A DNA stretch of 64,000 bases from Prorocentrum cordatum. Lineage: Eukaryota > Sar > Dinophyceae > Prorocentrales > Prorocentraceae. The notes beneath the pieces are model-generated. The model saw nothing but the letters and a program-made list of their open reading frames with translations. It was not told where the DNA came from and ran no database searches. The first letter of the stretch is position 1, and each line of letters begins with the position of its first letter. Shown here one piece after another: positions 63,803 to 64,000 of this stretch. A program made the translations under genes and the position numbers. The stretch lies in NCBI GenBank assembly GCA_963575745.1, contig CAUYUJ010009746.1:36001-100000 (forward strand). The letters run 5' to 3'.

Positions 63803-64000
63803 GTGTGCCGCCGATTCGGTGGCCAGGCCCGGGTGCCCGGGTTCGCCGCCGATTCGGTGGCCGGGCCCGGGTGCCCGGGTGCCCGGGTGCCCGGGTTCGC
63901 CGCCGATTCGGTGGCCGGGCCCGGGTGCCCGGATGCCCGGGTGCCCGGGTGCCCGGGTGACGGGTGCCCCGTGCCCGGGTGGGTGCACGGGTGCCGGGTG
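63803..64000 (+). repeat. GGTGCCCGG minisatellite within a longer repeat
   Basis: Three copies of CGCCGATTCGGTGGCC begin near 63809, 63848 and 63901, each followed by a variable number of 9-bp units (GGTGCCCGG, with CCCGGG palindromes). The array runs to the window edge. Confidence 0.95.

Noticed and set aside
1-64000. tRNA, rRNA or spliced-leader genes
   Set aside because: No cloverleaf, rRNA-like block or recognisable spliced-leader sequence was noticed by eye; a covariance-model scan would be needed to exclude them.

Overview
The window looks like nuclear DNA of a dinoflagellate, possibly a Prorocentrum- or Symbiodiniaceae-like species; the genus is inference. Evidence seen: pentatricopeptide (PPR) repeats of the SYNAGISACEKGEQWQRA type, which in my experience are characteristic of dinoflagellates; decayed non-LTR retroelements with an endonuclease, reverse transcriptase and RNase H; GC-rich sequence; and very heavy repeat content. 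I see no bacterial operons, rRNA, tRNA or CRISPR. Most long open frames on both strands are artefacts: the repeats contain almost no stop trinucleotides on either strand.

Layout. 1-4.5 kb: no recognisable gene. 4.57-6.0 kb: a segment bounded by 38-bp inverted repeats, holding a GGATTC-type short-period repeat and a TA microsatellite. 6.7-8.5 kb: an inverted-repeat element (one end lost) and an array of 90-bp units. 8.5-9.0 kb: relic of a superfamily 1 helicase C-terminus. 9.7-11.2 kb: minus-strand reverse transcriptase relic. 11.3-17.1 kb: two copies of a module (GGA tract, unique leader, 83-bp minisatellite, conserved tail) around one possible protein gene (13.3-14.8 kb). 17.4-19.5 kb: palindromes, G-rich 22-bp repeats and an opposed GGA/TCC pair. 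19.7-25.6 kb: a nearly full-length but dead LINE-type retroelement. 26-41 kb: relics of the 90-bp module, a 5' piece of a second plus-strand LINE, hairpin elements and pyrimidine tracts. 41.5-62.6 kb: a repeat domain in which PPR cassettes alternate with arrays of a degenerate 10-12-bp motif (CAAGACGGCC), including three copies of a 3.09-kb unit. 62.7-64 kb: another 90-bp-unit relic, a Cys-containing ORF and a GGTGCCCGG minisatellite.

The genes do not form a pathway. The two themes are retroelement decay and spread of PPR cassettes together with short-period repeat arrays. The most unusual feature is the 41.5-62.6 kb domain: arrays whose spacing is close to one DNA helical turn, punctuated by an AT-richer spacer with a palindromic AAATCGTCGATTT core, each main array starting at the same decayed PPR border. 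Two unrelated short-period repeats with similar spacing (4.7-5.3 and 27.6-28.2 kb) lie in the same window.
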